Under the pieces are notes generated by a model. That model was given only the letters and a program-made list of their open reading frames with translations. It was not told the DNA's origin and did not search any database. From assembly GCA_029582155.1 (NCBI GenBank), contig CM055895.1, positions 13,832,787 to 13,896,786 on the forward strand: a DNA stretch of 64,000 bases. Direction: 5' to 3'. Position numbers and translations under genes: made by a program. Numbering within the stretch: position 1 is the first letter of the stretch; every line of letters starts with the position of its first letter. Shown in pieces: positions 25,401 to 32,680 of this stretch. Source of the stretch: Panopea generosa. Lineage: Eukaryota > Mollusca > Bivalvia > Adapedonta > Hiatellidae.

Positions 25401-28162
25401 CATGTATAACTCGTATTACGGAAATTGGGTCGTGTTTTACTCACATTACGGAAAGAGGCTCGTGCATAACTAAAATTACTGAAGGAGGCTCGTGTATAAC
25501 TTGCATTACGGAAAAGAGGCTCGTGTATAGTTCACATTACGGAAAGAGACTCTTGTATAACTCGCATTACGGAGAGAGGCTCATGTATAACTCGCATTAC
25601 GGAAAGAGGCTCATGTATAACTCGTATTACGGAAATTGGCTCATGTTTTACTCACATAACGGAAAGAGGCTCGTGCATAACTAATATTACTGAAGGAGGC
25701 TCGTGTATAACTTGCATTACGGAAAGAGGCTCTTGTATAACTTGCATTACGGAGAGAGGCTCATGTATAGCTCGCATTACGGAAAGAGGCTCATGCATAA
25801 CTCACATTACTGAATAAGGCTCATGAATAGCTCGCATTACGGAAAGAGGCTCATGTATAACTCGCATTACGGAAAGAGGCTCATGTATAACTCGTATTAC
25901 GGAAATTGGCTCATTTTTTACTCACATAACGGAAAGAGGCTCGTGCATAACTAATATTACTGAAGGAGGCTCGTGTATGACTCGCATTACGGAAAGAGGC
26001 TCTTGTATAACTTGCATTACGGAGAGAGGCTCTTGTATAGCTCGCATTACGGAAAGAGGCTCATGTATAACTCGCATTACTGAATAAGGCTCATGAATAG
26101 CTCGCATTACGGAAAGAGGCTCATGTATAACTCGCATTACGGAAAGAGGCTCATGTATAACTCGTATTACGGAAATTGGCTCATGTTTTACTCACATAAC
26201 GGAAAGAGGCTCGTGCATAACTAATATTACTGAAGGAGGCTCGTGTATGACTCGCATTACGGAAAGAGGCTCTTGTATAACTTGCATTACGGAGAGAGGC
26301 TCATGTATAGCTCGCATTACGGAAAGAGGCTCATGTATAACTCGCATTACTGAAAAAGGCTCATGAATAGCTCGCATTACTGAAATTGGCTTGTGTATAG
26401 CTCGCATTACGGAAAGAGGCTCATGTACAACTCGCATTACGGAAAGAGGCTCGTGTTTAACTCGCATTACGGAAAGAGCCTCATGTATAACTCGCATTTC
26501 GGAAATACGCTCTTGTTTTACTCTTATTACGGAAAGAAGCTCGTGTATAACTAACATTTTTGAAGGAGGCTAGTGTATAACTCGCATTACGGAAAGAGGC
26601 TCGTGTATAACTAGCATAACTGAAAAAGGCTCCTATATAACGCACATAACGGAAAGAGCCTCATGTATAACTTGCATTACGGAAAGAGGCTCATGTATAG
26701 CTCACATTATGGATAGGGCTTCATGTATAACTCGCATTACGGAAAGAGGCTCGTTTATAACTCACATTACGGAATAAGGCTCTCGTATAACCCATATTAC
26801 AGAATGAGGTTCGTATATAACTCACATTACGGAATGAGGCTCGTGTATAACTCATATTACGGAATAGTTGAGCTAATATGTGTGTGAACACAATGTTAAT
26901 ACAGCAGAACTTAGTTGACTCGAACACGGATGGATGGAACACCTTATATAGCTTTTGATGCATACACAAGTAAACGTATGGTATGATGTTGAACAATACT
27001 TGCTCGAACATCCCTTAACTCGAACTATTTTGTCCAGTCCCGTCGGGTTCGAACCAACAAAGTTTTACTGGATATTGTAGAACGTGTTTTAAACTTGTTT
27101 TTTTAAGTGAATAAACCAATTGTACATGGTTGTTAATCATAGAAATACCCCCAAAATAAAGAAAGGGCAATTACATTTCATTGTCAATGTACATCCTGAA
27201 AAGAAGGAAAATTTACAGTTTAAAATGTGTTTGCATCTACAATTCCAAAACATTACACGAGTATGACTCCTTGTTCATTAACAGGCACATAGCGTAGCAT
27301 ACTCAGATGCTCTGCTGAGTAATAGCCTAAATATCGAAAAGGGTAAATAGTCGTGAAAAGCAATAGAAATGTAAACGAGGGGGTTAGAAATAGGTACATA
27401 CAAGTTTCGGCATGAACTGTTCCGTGCATATAGCCATAGTGTTCACTTTTATGTAAAATATCTACCTAATTTGGAATGGAGTCCGAGCCGACATTATCCG
27501 ATGCAGGTAAATATATTTTGAAGTAATGTGATTAAACCATTGAAGCGTAAAATTTGAAAAGCCACCATTTCTATTCCTATTTGTAAAATTGCGGAAGTGG
27601 AATCACCTTCTCACACCCTGACCTGAGTAACTTGCAGGAATGCCAATCTACGCCCTTGGTTAAGTTAGTTTGTACATTGTTGACAAAAGTCGCTTTCCAA
27701 AATAATGTACACATAACACTGTTTTCAGACATCTTTTTTTTCTAAATTTATAAAACAAGATAGTGCTTTCATAATGTTCTCGATAGAAAAACAATGCAAC
27801 TTATTAAATTACAAAAAATAGGTTAAATGCATGTGAGATAAACATATTATTACGCTTATAAACGTGTTCTATGGATGTGGTCGGGCCCGATTAACTTAGT
27901 CGGTAACGCGTCTGACTATCAATCCAGGGGTCGCGAGTTCGAATCCTGGCCCGGCAACAATCTCCGTGATGACTGATATTCAACATTGTGTTTCTTAATC
28001 ATTCGTCTTTCACCGCTGATATAAGTGGGAAAGTTATCAGTTACTTGTGGAAATGGGATGTGCTTGAGTACTGGTTTACCTTTCAGGATCCCAGGAAACA
28101 GTGGTTATAGCTGATCGTATGTTAGCACTCGATGGCATAAAAATGATGCTAAACATGCAATA

Positions 28163-28205
<43 letters not shown>

Positions 28206-28356
28206 TAACCATCCATTTTCTCTTTAATTTAATGTGATACAAATTAAATTATGCACTTACGCGTATACTTTGCCATATTTCTTCAACCAAATCTTGTCAG
28301 CATTTTCCGTGCCCTTTAAAATACAACGGAAGACACACTTGTAAGGCGTAACGTGC

Positions 28357-28408
<52 letters not shown>

Positions 28409-31061
28409 ATATATATTTATTTATTTATTTATTTATTTATTTATATTAAAATGACAGATACAATACATGTTAAGATTTACAACATTAGCAATAATGTTAA
28501 TTAAAGTTTAGAAATACCCCGCCTACTAATGCTTATCAGTCACTATTTTATCAAAATTGGTATTATTTTAACATAAATATAAAAAAAATCACATGGCATT
28601 ACTCAACAAAACAACAAGAACAAAATAAATGAATTATAACATATATCCATCAATGCAATGACAAAAAGAAAAAGTGTTTAAATTTGTCTTGTTTTAAGCG
28701 AAGTGTCTATAATCTTTGCGAGAGATATTATTACACTTTTATTTTGTAATAGTTTGTCAATTTTACACATATAGGAATGATTTATATCACATAATTCATC
28801 AATTTTTTCGTTCAAATGTTCACGTAAATTATTTTATTTGGGACAACATAATATGAAATGTATTTCATCTTCAACAATATTTAAATTACACTGCTTACAA
28901 AATCAATAGTCAACATACTGGGGTCAAATCAACCAAAGTATGCAATCATTCTTAACGTCTAAGAAAAAGTACCATCTGGTTGTCATAGCTAGGATTTCAC
29001 TCAGTTGTGCACCATTCTCTAGGGAAATATACCCTACACACATGTCTACATTTTAAAATTACCTGCAAAATGTACTTTGATACTTGTTGAACAACCCCTG
29101 TTAATTTTTCTATTGGGCTGTTAACCCTGTTAACATGACTTGAATACCGAAAGACGAAAAATGAATCAGAATTTAATCTTAACCTGCTTCTACTCCTGCA
29201 TGGTAATACTATGGTTACCATGGAATCCATTCCAATGCTTTGTTTTTTTAAGTAACATAAATATAATATTTATGTTGTTGTTTTAATGTTTATTCAAACA
29301 TTTTAACTTCGCAAAAAGTTGATCAAGTCTTTTTCTCTTATCAATTACAAAACATACTTAAAAGTTGATACTTGATATACGATTAATGCAATGTGCCAAC
29401 TTCCTAATTTTTAAATTCAAATACCTCCAACAATTATACATTTTGTTTACGGTGTAAGTAACGGTTGACGACTGATAACATAATAAAGGCCTACCAATTT
29501 CTGTTGCTGAAGAGAGTTCCCGATGAATGGCCATGGAGTTGGTCCCGAGATACCGCATCGGTGCAATTTTGTGTAGTGCCGGTAGAGTAAACTGGACATA
29601 AAAAATGGGCAGTTATTCTTGCAAAGATGAAATACTCGCATCATATTACGACAAACAAAAGAATCGAAACAAACAATTTAATTGCATTTATGTTTTTGAT
29701 AATTTCTCTGTAATGGTTCAACACGCCTGGTCTTATTTCATCCATTGCCGTACACATATTTATGGGCAGACGTCGTCATTGTTTTCTCCATAGACGGACA
29801 TGTCATGGTCATAATACAACTGTTGATCGCCAACTTACAATACAACTTTCGAGAGCTTTCGAGGTCCTTGGTTTCACGGACATATGATATTTAAATTAAT
29901 GTACTACACTGGACTCTAACAAAACTATTCAAAGTAATGGGACGAACTTCAAATTTCAACATGAAAATAAAATTAAAATTTTCTTTTATAAAATGGACTA
30001 AAGAAGTCGTCAAACCAGAACTTCTTTTCTTACTATCAAACTGTATACCATTCCGAAATTATACTTGTCTCCATGATGATTGCAGATCATTAACACTTTT
30101 CTGTATTTGTAAAGTGAGTCCCACGAGTGATATCAGGGTTATGGTTGCAATCTCGTTGTAAGTTCAAATCTCTCAATGAGTCTCCTTTGCACTGTGTGAC
30201 CCATATTGTAACAATGCTGCCATGGCAGATCCACAGTTGTAGATCCGCAGTTGTATTGTAAGATGGCAAGTCTACGGTTGTAGATCCGCAGTTGTGCTGT
30301 GAGATGGTAAATCCTCAGTTGTATTGTGAGATGGCAGATCCGCGGTTGTAGCTCCGCAGTTGTACTGTGAGATGGCAGATACGCAATTGTTCTGGGAAAT
30401 GCCAAATCCGCTCTTGTAGATCCGCAGTTGTATTGTGAGATGGTAGATCCGCAGTTGTATTATGCGGTTGTAGATCCGCAGTTGTATTGTGAGATGGTAG
30501 ATCCGCGGTTGTATTATGCGGTTGTAGATCCGCAGTTGTATTGTGAGATGGTAGGTTAGCGTTTGTATTATTGGGTGGTAGATCCACACGTTAATTGTAG
30601 GTTAGAGATCCGCGGTTTTATCATGGGATGGCATTTCCACAATTGCACTTTGAGATGATAGATCTGCAATTGTATAGTGAAATGGCATATCCGCCGTTGT
30701 AGATCCGCAGTTGTATTGTGAGATGGCAGATCCGCAATTTTATTGTAAGTTAGAGATCTGCGGTTGTATCATGGGAAGGCATATCCGCAATTATATTGTA
30801 AGATGGCAGATTCCCGAAAGTTGTATTGTGACTTGGCGATCAACAGTAACTGTTGTATTATAGAATGATTGTCCTATATTCATAGTTGTAAAACGAAGGT
30901 TAAATGCGATGATAACAACACCCCCATCTATGTATGGCAAATGTTTAGGCTATGTTCAGATAGGTAAGAAGCAGGTAAAAATATCTACATACTAATACTT
31001 ACAGTACGGTAGCAGTTAAAACCAAAACTACAGTAGCGTAATAAGCCTCCAATAAATACAT
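9172..31061 (-). CDS. Cytochrome P450, CYP3-clan, complete (14 exons, 510 aa)
   Basis: Heme-thiolate monooxygenase, presumably anchored in the ER and oxidising lipids, steroids or foreign compounds with electrons from P450 reductase; the substrate cannot be read. Exons: 31003-31061, 29495-29591, 28261-28313, 24598-24694, 23226-23342, 21541-21623, 20951-21102, 20272-20396, 17993-18119, 16741-16898, 11975-12063, 9946-10083, 9371-9533, 9172-9246. All junctions keep phase and sum to 1533 nt. The protein shows a hydrophobic anchor (1-19), a proline-rich hinge GPTPWPFIGN, helix C W123xxxR127, I-helix AGMETT (320-325), ExxR E376/R379, DPERF (429-433) and heme loop FGCGPRHCIG with ligand Cys456. The length and the hinge and I-helix style fit the CYP3 clan (CYP3/CYP5-like); the subfamily is not assigned. 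Introns are long and filled with satellites. All key residues are present, so it looks functional. Confidence 0.93.
9371..9533 (-). CDS. P450 exon 13: heme-binding loop
   Basis: Acceptor tcttgtgtttcag and donor gtatttgg. It encodes the Phe of PERF, then NFLAFGCGPRHCIGRRLAL with the thiolate ligand Cys456, then helix L. Reading past the donor meets a stop after five codons, so splicing to exon 14 is needed for a full C-terminus. Confidence 0.95.
9946..10083 (-). CDS. P450 exon 12: beta region to PERF
   Basis: Acceptor tatatcgtacag and donor gtacgtgt. It encodes LNRITKEDIQIGGMTIPRGA and on to SPETFDPE. The split Arg codon completes the DPERF motif with exon 13. A SINE with a TTTA tail starts about 20 nt upstream of the acceptor. 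Confidence 0.92.
10105..10390 (-). mobile_element. SINE family B copy with (TTTA)n tail
   Basis: Minus-strand copy: the head GGCCGAGTGGTCTAAAGTGC lies near 10370, the body matches the copy at 8331, and an AAAT tail lies at 10111-10150. It sits in P450 intron 11, about 20 nt upstream of the exon 12 acceptor. Confidence 0.87.
10530..10672. repeat. 41-bp tandem repeat, about three copies
   Basis: Units contain ATGAATTATGAATCGATCGC in the form of TATATGAATTATGAATCGAT, with GAGCTCAGAG between. It lies in P450 intron 11. Confidence 0.85.
10672..10795 (-). mobile_element. SINE family D-like fragment
   Basis: On the minus strand it has GCGAGTTCGATCCCC, then a CTCAAAAGACAACACTCAGT body and TACTGGTTCTACCAAGG, as in the other family D copies. 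The head is diverged. Confidence 0.55.
11086..11338 (+). repeat. Dispersed repeat, inverted copy at 19500-19735
   Basis: About 250 bp with AACATTGCTATTTAACGGAC and TCCCGAATCAGGTCTATTA. The same sequence runs in the opposite direction at 19500-19735, and a fragment lies near 34755-34815. The termini are not defined, so the class is unknown. Confidence 0.8.
11455..11640 (+). mobile_element. SINE family C copy with well-preserved tRNA head
   Basis: The head has GGTCTAGTGGTAAAGCGTCC, then the arm TCCGCCTCGCATGCGGA (anticodon CGC, Ala-like) and GGGTTCGATCCCC. No 3' end of a mature tRNA follows; instead there is a body shared with 6045-6208, so it is a SINE rather than a tRNA gene. Confidence 0.78.
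11975..12063 (-). CDS. P450 exon 11: helix K, ExxR
   Basis: Acceptor ttgctaccttatag and donor gtgagttg. It encodes DDPTYDTVNNLKYMDQFINE then VLRFYPPVP. E376 and R379 form the conserved ExxR pair. Confidence 0.92.
12118..13410. repeat. 19-bp satellite in P450 intron 10
   Basis: About 68 units of the type GTACATGTCGTACATTGTG, with variants GCACATTATG and ATATATGTC towards the left. Since 19 bp times three is 57 bp, the spurious frames show a 19-residue period (HVSQCTTCITMYDMYHNVR). Confidence 0.95.
13395..16606. repeat. 50-bp satellite in P450 intron 10
   Basis: About 64 units with GCACAAGTTAATATAGATAA, GCACCTAGCATTATGATATA and TATGTATGTC. It has higher-order structure: a block near 13915 recurs near 14402, and three-unit blocks with ACACGTTAATATAGAAAAGC recur near 15000-15480. 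A pure TA run lies at 16415-16440. Confidence 0.95.
16741..16898 (-). CDS. P450 exon 10: helix I
   Basis: Acceptor gacggttttgcag and donor gtttgttt. It encodes LTEEEINGQLFTFFLAGMET and on to EILEHIGM. AGMETT contains the acidic-Thr pair used in oxygen activation. The intron that follows is the 4.7-kb satellite block. Confidence 0.92.
17515..17601. repeat. 41-bp near-perfect hairpin
   Basis: Left arm 17515-17555, loop GCTGC, right arm 17561-17601. The arms contain AACGGATCGT and TTTGAACATT and their complements with a few mismatches. It lies in P450 intron 9 and is unrelated to the exons. Confidence 0.85.
17705..17955. repeat. Dispersed repeat shared with 57680-57945
   Basis: About 240 bp sharing GTTTGGTTTATTT, TTATATTAAATACAT, AAAAAGTAGTCC and GTCGCGTATGAT with the second copy in the opsin gene. 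Both copies sit just downstream of an exon donor (exon ends 17993 and 58031). Confidence 0.82.
17993..18119 (-). CDS. P450 exon 9
   Basis: The acceptor is a T-run then AG; the donor is gtacaaag. It encodes KHHEDFLDLLMNAEFDDSKS and a polar linker rich in Gln and Lys. The DFLDLLM segment is the usual lead-in to helix I. The linker is rather long. The donor is fixed by the phase of exon 10. Confidence 0.85.
18488..18931. mobile_element. 444-bp TIR element (non-autonomous DNA transposon)
   Basis: The ends are GTCTCACTACACAGTT and AACTGTGTAGTGAGAC, a perfect 16-bp inverted repeat. GTAAG flanks both sides (18483-18487 and 18932-18936), a likely 5-bp target duplication. No transposase frame. Right-end relatives lie near 34509-34625 and 46375-46575. 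Confidence 0.82.
19500..19735 (-). repeat. Dispersed repeat, inverted relative of 11086-11338
   Basis: It contains GTCCGTTAAATAGCAATGTT and TAGACCTGATTCGGGAGATA, the reverse complement of the copy at 11086. It lies in P450 intron 8. Confidence 0.8.
19996..20220 (+). mobile_element. SINE family B copy
   Basis: It has a degenerate head (CCGTGTGGTTTAGGCG), GTTCGAGTCCC, GAGAAAGTTTGCCAGTTACG and CCTCCACCAATAAAATGGG. It ends about 50 bp from P450 exon 8. Confidence 0.82.
20272..20396 (-). CDS. P450 exon 8: F-G region
   Basis: Acceptor tctttattcctcacag and donor gtaaagct. It encodes MIPGIAPLLYKLGLSFWSQE and on to ERKANKE. The proline-rich hydrophobic start and the basic end match the F-G loop and helix G segment of CYP3-type enzymes. 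Confidence 0.88.
20715..20865 (+). mobile_element. SINE family D copy
   Basis: The head is GGTCCCGTGGTAGAGCATCG, a B-box-like GGTCCGAATC follows, then TGTGTGATGTCCTTGAGAAA and a CTTAGTACTGGT end. It matches the copies at 23470 and 39408. Confidence 0.75.
20951..21102 (-). CDS. P450 exon 7: helix E/F region
   Basis: Acceptor aatacttgcag and donor gtaatatt. It encodes YFTHFTMDTIASTAFSLDI and later NPYVRNMKNVF. The MDTIASTAF segment is a strong CYP3-clan signature. The donor was chosen because it alone restores the phase needed by exon 8. Confidence 0.9.
21541..21623 (-). CDS. P450 exon 6
   Basis: Acceptor gtgtttacattccag and donor gtaggttt. It encodes MIPVINDNARVLVDTL, then CRHMDESVMVK plus two bases. 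It matches the family's segment after GKLK by position and phase. Confidence 0.85.
21977..22785. mobile_element. MITE of the 35373 family with expanded tandem core
   Basis: The left end TACGGTGTCTCATTAGAGCC and the right end ATGCCGCGATGGCCCCCAAC correspond to the inverted ends of the 239-bp element at 35373-35611. The core of short GTTTTGACTTTTCACCATCG units has grown to about 700 bp here. Confidence 0.75.
22006..22720. repeat. 20/26-bp tandem array inside the MITE
   Basis: About 30 units of TTTTGACTTTTCAACATCGT type, with a longer variant carrying an extra TTTTGA. It lies in P450 intron 5. Confidence 0.92.
22930..23200. repeat. (TATTC)n microsatellite with ACTAC interruptions
   Basis: Pentanucleotide runs broken by TATACTACTATTC at intervals, starting 25 nt past the donor of P450 exon 5. 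The long frame over it is an artefact. Confidence 0.95.
23226..23342 (-). CDS. P450 exon 5: helix C
   Basis: Acceptor gctattttccag and donor gtaagttt; exactly 39 codons in phase 0. It carries W123xxxR127 (WKRTR), whose Trp and Arg contact a heme propionate, then TPTFSAGKLKH. The TATTC microsatellite begins about 25 nt beyond the donor. Confidence 0.92.
23470..23592 (-). mobile_element. SINE family D fragment
   Basis: On the minus strand it reads TTTGGTGTCCTTGAGCAAGA, then TACTTAGTACTGGTGTTCTA, as at 20715. Confidence 0.65.
24005..24118 (+). mobile_element. SINE family B fragment
   Basis: The head TCCATGGCCGAGTGGTTTAA joins to a short tail with GATGTTAAACCATAAACATC. The middle is missing. 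Confidence 0.65.
24212..24468 (-). mobile_element. SINE family A copy, degenerate head
   Basis: The tail TCATCGAGGGCTAACAGACC and the body (TTGAATCAGCG, GAGACTGTAACAGGGTGGGG) match the family; the tRNA-like head is decayed. Confidence 0.75.
24598..24694 (-). CDS. P450 exon 4, beside the 30-bp satellite
   Basis: Acceptor ctctttatttcag and donor gtgagatc. It encodes RYQGLRMNVVVADSEVLKSV and on to HDRV, the helix B region. The first units of the 30-bp satellite lie directly upstream of the acceptor; their CTCTTT motif makes up part of the pyrimidine tract. Confidence 0.9.
24703..26866. repeat. 30-bp satellite adjoining P450 exon 4
   Basis: About 72 units of GGAAAGAGGCTCATGTATAA plus CTCGCATTAC. 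Longer blocks recur (the variant ATTGGCTCATGTTTTACTCA appears at several regular places). The 30-bp length keeps frames open on both strands, giving false proteins. Confidence 0.96.
27885..28200 (+). mobile_element. SINE family A, best full-length copy
   Basis: The head TTAACTTAGTCGGTAACGCG, CGAGTTCGAATCCTGG B box, the body and a CAATCAATCAAT 3' tail are all present. It is the only family A copy in plus orientation. It lies in P450 intron 3. Confidence 0.9.
28261..28313 (-). CDS. P450 exon 3
   Basis: Acceptor ttttaaag and donor gtaagtgc. It encodes GTENADKIWLKKYGKVY; the KYGKVY segment is typical of the first beta strand of CYP3-type enzymes. The exon ends with two bases of an Ala codon. Confidence 0.9.
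28350..28445. repeat. (TA)n and (TTTA)n runs
   Basis: A TA run of about 50 bp passes into TTTA repeats. The latter may be the 3' end of the LINE fragment beside it. Confidence 0.9.
28446..28960 (-). mobile_element. LINE fossil, 3' end of a reverse transcriptase gene
   Basis: The minus strand translates as FCKQCNLNIVEDEIHFILCC followed by PK, an in-frame stop and NNLREHLNEKIDEL. The Cys-x2-Cys, E-D-E-x-H-F and Cys pattern is that of the C-terminus of non-LTR retrotransposon ORF2. It is broken and non-coding. It lies in P450 intron 2. Confidence 0.78.
29495..29591 (-). CDS. P450 exon 2: proline-rich hinge
   Basis: The acceptor has a tract of cccattttttatgtccag and the donor is gtaggc. It encodes LLYRHYTKLHRCGIS followed by GPTPWPFIGN, the hinge between the membrane anchor and the catalytic domain. 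Confidence 0.9.
30180..30860. repeat. ~22/42-bp tandem array in P450 intron 1
   Basis: Imperfect units built from GTAGATCCGCAGTTGTATTG and TGAGATGGCAGATCCGC. Both strands stay open in places, giving false repeat proteins. Confidence 0.9.
31003..31061 (-). CDS. P450 exon 1: start and membrane anchor
   Basis: The exon gives MYLLEAYYATVVLVLTATV plus two bases, with donor gtaagtatt. The split codon joins to exon 2 as Leu, giving a hydrophobic anchor followed by LLYRHY. There is a purine at -3 of the ATG. An out-of-frame ATG lies 19 nt upstream (see findings). Confidence 0.85.
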
Positions 31062-31231
31062 CCTCTTTCGTTTCCTTCATTGGTAAAATGACACACTTAA
31101 TTCACAGGTGCCCTGTTATCACGGTTTTATAGTGCAGTATAAACGGGGACCAGTAATACATGACCCACAGTCATGTTTAAACAGTAATATACCGGATAAC
31201 GTTATATGTAAACAAATACCAACATTGAGAT

Positions 31232-31246
31232 GGAGAGCGAGAGAGA

Positions 31247-31318
<72 letters not shown>

Positions 31319-31425
31319 GAGAGAGAGAGAGATAGGGGAGAGAGAGAGATAGAGACGGACAGATAGACGGACGGACGGACGGACGGACGGACGGACGGAC
31401 GGACGGACGGACGGACGGACGTTCT
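31232..31425. repeat. (GA)n and (GGAC)n in the P450 5' flank
   Basis: A run of about 100 bp of GA, then GGAC repeats at 31358-31420, start 170 bp upstream of the P450 ATG. A short GGAC run also lies at 31715-31742. Any role in the promoter is unproven. Confidence 0.95.
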
Positions 31426-31429
31426 GGTC

Positions 31430-31715
31430 GAAGTGATGTTGTGGGGTGCGGTTTTTTTTCATAAAACAAAACAAAACCTATTTTCTTTCTAACCCTAATG
31501 TCACAAACCTTGAGATCCAACCCTCATGACACTAAAAAAGAATGAAAAAAGGTGCAAAAAAGCGAAAGAAAAATGTGAAAAAAATGGAATTAACCCCACA
31601 ATGCCATTTGAACGCATTTTGTCACTTGTGGGGTGAACATTGCACCCCACAAGTACCAAAAAAAACAACACAATGCCATTCTGTACTGGCAACGCAACCC
31701 ACAACTGCCGCTCCG
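31430..31715. repeat. Dispersed repeat shared with 45765-46045
   Basis: It shares AACAAAACCTATTTTCT, CACAAACCTTGAG and TTAACCCCACAATG with the other copy. Both hold inverted pairs of CCCCACAATG and CATTGTGGGG type. Confidence 0.82.
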
Positions 31716-31842
31716 GACGGACGGACGGACGGACGGACGGACAGGCAGCAGCTGCATATACCACATCTCATAGTACAACCGAATATCAGCAAACCCATAA
31801 TACAACTACGGATCTGCCATTCCATCATACAATCGCGAAATT

Positions 31843-32652
31843 CGGTAACGGTGTCGTCTCTGATCGTCTACCCCGTTATGGTGTTATTCATAAGTATTTA
31901 CCCTGTTATGGTGTGTTATTCATAGTTATTTACCCGGTTACGGTGTCCTCTCTGATCGTTTACCCTGTTATTGTGTTATTCATAGTTATTTATCCAGTTA
32001 CGGTGTCCTCTCTGATCGTCTACCCCGTTATTGTGTTATTCATAGTAATTTACCCGGTCACGGTGTCATCGCGGTTACGGTGTCCTCTCTGATCGCCTAC
32101 CCCGTTATTGTGTTATTCATAGTAATTTACCCGGTCACGGTGTCATCGCGGTTACGGTGTCCTCTCTGATCGTCTACCCCGTTATTGTGTTATTTATAGT
32201 TATTTACTCGGTCACGTTGTCCTCTCTGATCGTCTACCCCGTTAGTGAGTTATTCATAATTATTCACCCGGTTACGGTGTCCTCTCTGATCGTCTGTCCA
32301 GTTATTGTGTTATTCATAGTTATTTACCCGGTTACGATGTCCCCTCTGATCGTCTGTCCAGTTATTGTGTTATTCATAGTTATTTACCCGATTACGGTAT
32401 CCTCTCTGTTCGTCTACATTTCATAATTATATACGCGGTTACGGTGTCCTCTCTGATCGTCTACCCCGTTACTGTGTTTTCCATAATCCGGCATTTACTC
32501 GGTTACGGTGTCATCTCTGATCGTCTGTCCAGTTATTGTGTTATTCATAGTTATTTATCAAGTTACGGTGTCTTCTCTGTTCGTCTACCTTTTATAATTA
32601 TATACGCGGTTACGGTGTCCACTCTGATCATCTACACCGTTATGCTATCTAA
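31843..32652. repeat. 60-bp satellite
   Basis: About 13 units with CTCTCTGATCGTCTACCCCG, TTATTGTGTTATTCATAGTT and ATTTACCCGGTTACGGTGTC. Unit length divisible by three gives false open frames. Confidence 0.94.
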
Positions 32653-32680
32653 CTATTTACCCTAGCAGTGCCTGCCTCCC

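Noticed and set aside
24742-26573. MRVIHEPLSVMRAIHE-type repeat proteins on both strands
   Set aside because: The 30-bp satellite keeps frames open on both strands. Indels and stops appear at random.
31108-31520. Arg-Glu and Ser-Leu low-complexity proteins
   Set aside because: Translations of the GA and GGAC microsatellites.
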